From the NCBI GenBank assembly GCA_963971305.1, contig OZ020317.1, positions 19,424,001 to 19,488,000 of the forward strand: a DNA stretch of 64,000 bases. The letters run 5' to 3'. This document shows positions 62,635-64,000 of this stretch, one piece after another (the stretch's first letter is position 1; every line of letters starts with the position of its first letter). The DNA comes from Arcuatula senhousia (Eukaryota; Mollusca; Bivalvia; Mytilida; Mytilidae). Under the pieces are notes generated by a model that saw only the letters and a program-made list of their open reading frames with translations, ran no database searches and had not been told where the DNA came from. Position numbers and translations under genes: made by a program.

Positions 62635-63471
62635 GTGGATTTTGAAGAACTCAAAAGATTTGTTAGATCACTAAAATCTAGATCATTTTCTGAGGTTCAC
62701 TCTTTGAAAACGTTCGATTTTTCAACTTTATACACTACCTTGCCACACGAAAAACTAAATTGTCGCCTGAAAAAAAACTTCTCGAAAAAGCCTTTTCAAG
62801 TTTTAGGATTTTTTGTTGTTTTGGATAATTAATTCTACAGTTTTTTCCGAAACATCTTTCAAAGATAAAAATTGTTACACACTGGAACAAGTTTGCAGTA
62901 TGCTTGGTTTCCTCATTGACAACATATTTGTCACCTTCGGAGGATCTTTCAACAACCAAATCGGCATTCCAATGGGCACAAACTGTGCTCCTCTCCTAGC
63001 CGATTTGTTTTTTATACTCTTACGAGACTGAATTTTTTTAGGGACTCGTAAAGAACAAGAAGATGAAAGATGCAAGAACATTTAATCTTACATTCAAATA
63101 TATTGATGATGCCCTTTCTGTCAATAACACTTCATTTGGTAGATGGATTCCTTCAATATATCCTCCAGAATTGGAGATTAAAGAGACCACCGAATCAAAT
63201 TGCTTCACGTCTTTCTTGGATTTGCACCTCGAATTTGACCCAGGTGGTCATCTCAGTACAACAATTTACGATAAAAGAGACGATTTTAATTTTCAAATTA
63301 TTAATTTTCCTAATCTACAGAGCAATATACCTACTTCTCCTGCATACGGTGTTTATATTTCACAACTTATTCGATAGACCAGATCTTGCACACATTTCAC
63401 AGATTTTTTTATCAGACACCAATTTCTTCGTGACCGGCTTTTGGAGCAGGGCTATAAGAAAATGCGTCTAA
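62635..63471 (+). pseudogene. Reverse transcriptase remnants of the Penelope-like element
   Basis: Pieces lie in three frames: 62635-62832 (TFDFSTLYTTLPHEKL), 62813-63031 (LIDNIFVTFGG, IGIPMGTNCAPLLAD) and 63063-63377 (FNLTFKYIDDALSVNN, SFLDLHLEFD, YDKRDDFNFQIINFP, PAYGVYISQLIR). The YIDD box is intact, but frameshifts prevent a single product. Confidence 0.85.
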
Positions 63472-63654
63472 TACGATCCCTAAAAAATCTTTCTTCGTTA
63501 TCAGCCACTAGTAGAAAAGTTCAAAATTGTTATAAGATATGGTGATTAATTGTTTTAATTAGTGTTTGACTGGTCTGCTGTATTGAGATGATCACCTTAA
63601 TATCCCTATTGTGTCTCAGAACTATGTTGTGTTATATGGTCATTACCGGACCGA

Positions 63655-63848
63655 TAGATCGCAATGGAAGAGGGAGGTTTGGCGCCATAAAACCTGGTTT
63701 AACCCACTATGTTGTTTGAAATGCCTGTACCAAGTCAGGACCATTGCGATCCACCAATTCTCCGCTATGACTGATTCGTTTTTGTCTTTTTCTCTGGACT
63801 ACGAGATTGATCATTCAAGTTCGGTAGTTTTGTTATTGCCTTTATTTA
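63655..63848 (+). repeat. 194-bp direct repeat, right of the Penelope-like element
   Basis: Partner of 60013-60204, starting TAGATCGCAATGGAAGAGGG. Homology to the solo copy at 24780 extends about 40 bp further 5' (TGTCTCA...ACCGGACC), so here it appears continuous with the element's 3' UTR. Confidence 0.82.
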
Positions 63849-63849
63849 C

Positions 63850-64000
63850 CTTTGACATATGGACATTCTAACATATCTGAAATGTTCCAGAATTGATGAC
63901 CTTGCGATTTGTCTTTTGCTTTATTTTATAACAGAAGTTTTCCAACACTCACTTGAGAACGACAAATATGTTGTCTCAAAGATAAAATTTCCACTTAAAA
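63850..64000. other. Window end, nothing recognised
   Basis: Short unique-looking sequence after the right direct repeat. Confidence 0.4.

Larger units (their letters stand above)
60780..63560 (+). mobile_element. Decayed Penelope-like retroelement with N-terminal GIY-YIG (Naiad-type)
   Basis: A GIY-YIG endonuclease-like segment is followed, over 1.9 kb and several frames, by a reverse transcriptase with motif A FDFSTLYTTLPH (about 62713), motif B IGIPMGTNCAPLLADLF (62960-63010) and motif C YIDD (63099-63110). In most Penelope-like elements the GIY-YIG domain follows the RT; the order seen here is that of the Naiad/Chlamys group (domain-permuted PLEs). Frame changes near 61670, between 62275 and 62635, near 62820 and near 63030, plus stops, make it a pseudogene. 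Confidence 0.82.

Overview
The window is AT-rich nuclear DNA of a eukaryote, most likely a bivalve mollusc and probably a mussel. This is inferred from a Wnt9-type gene with long introns, a dermatopontin-like gene, and a heavy load of hairpin-headed, foldback and tRNA-derived repeats of the kind common in bivalves. Most of the 64 kb is intron or intergenic DNA filled with transposons. There are no operons, bacterial-type promoters, rRNA genes or CRISPR arrays.

Three host genes can be supported. (1) A Wnt9-family gene on the + strand has three exons at 5153-5424, 23203-23471 and 27701-28174. The exon carrying the signal peptide was not found. (2) A dermatopontin-like gene on the + strand has four exons between 40904 and 44301. 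Its second exon carries an apparent one-base deletion in a T run. (3) A urea carboxylase gene on the - strand (47305-50934) encodes biotin carboxylase, AHS2/AHS1 carboxyltransferase and biotinyl domains in one uninterrupted exon, except for a single in-frame TAG at codon 76. Allophanate hydrolase, its usual partner, is not in the window.

Layout: 1-5152 is non-coding with small repeats. The 17.8-kb Wnt9 intron (5425-23202) contains LINE 3' fragments, perfect hairpins and a three-unit tandem duplication (about 10342-20815) in which each unit carries a LINE C-terminal fragment, a tRNA-derived SINE and a MITE. The second intron (23472-27700) and the Wnt9 3' flank hold dispersed repeats. From 29.4 to 40.4 kb come hairpin-headed elements, a three-level nest of transposons (31975-34740), a 456-bp direct duplication and an interleaved foldback. 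The dermatopontin-like gene (40.9-44.3 kb) has at least one mobile element or element fragment in every intron and a palindromic-word array just 3' of it. After the urea carboxylase gene come more repeats. The last 4 kb is a decayed Penelope-like retroelement in which the GIY-YIG endonuclease lies upstream of the reverse transcriptase (the Naiad arrangement), bracketed by about 190-bp direct repeats.

The three genes show no sign of acting together: one is a secreted signalling ligand, one an extracellular matrix protein and one a metabolic enzyme. The most interesting signals are the animal-borne urea carboxylase with its single nonsense codon, several repeat loci built by iterating a short self-complementary word (a different word at each locus), and hairpins capped by C-GAA(A)-G loops at the 5' ends of otherwise different elements.
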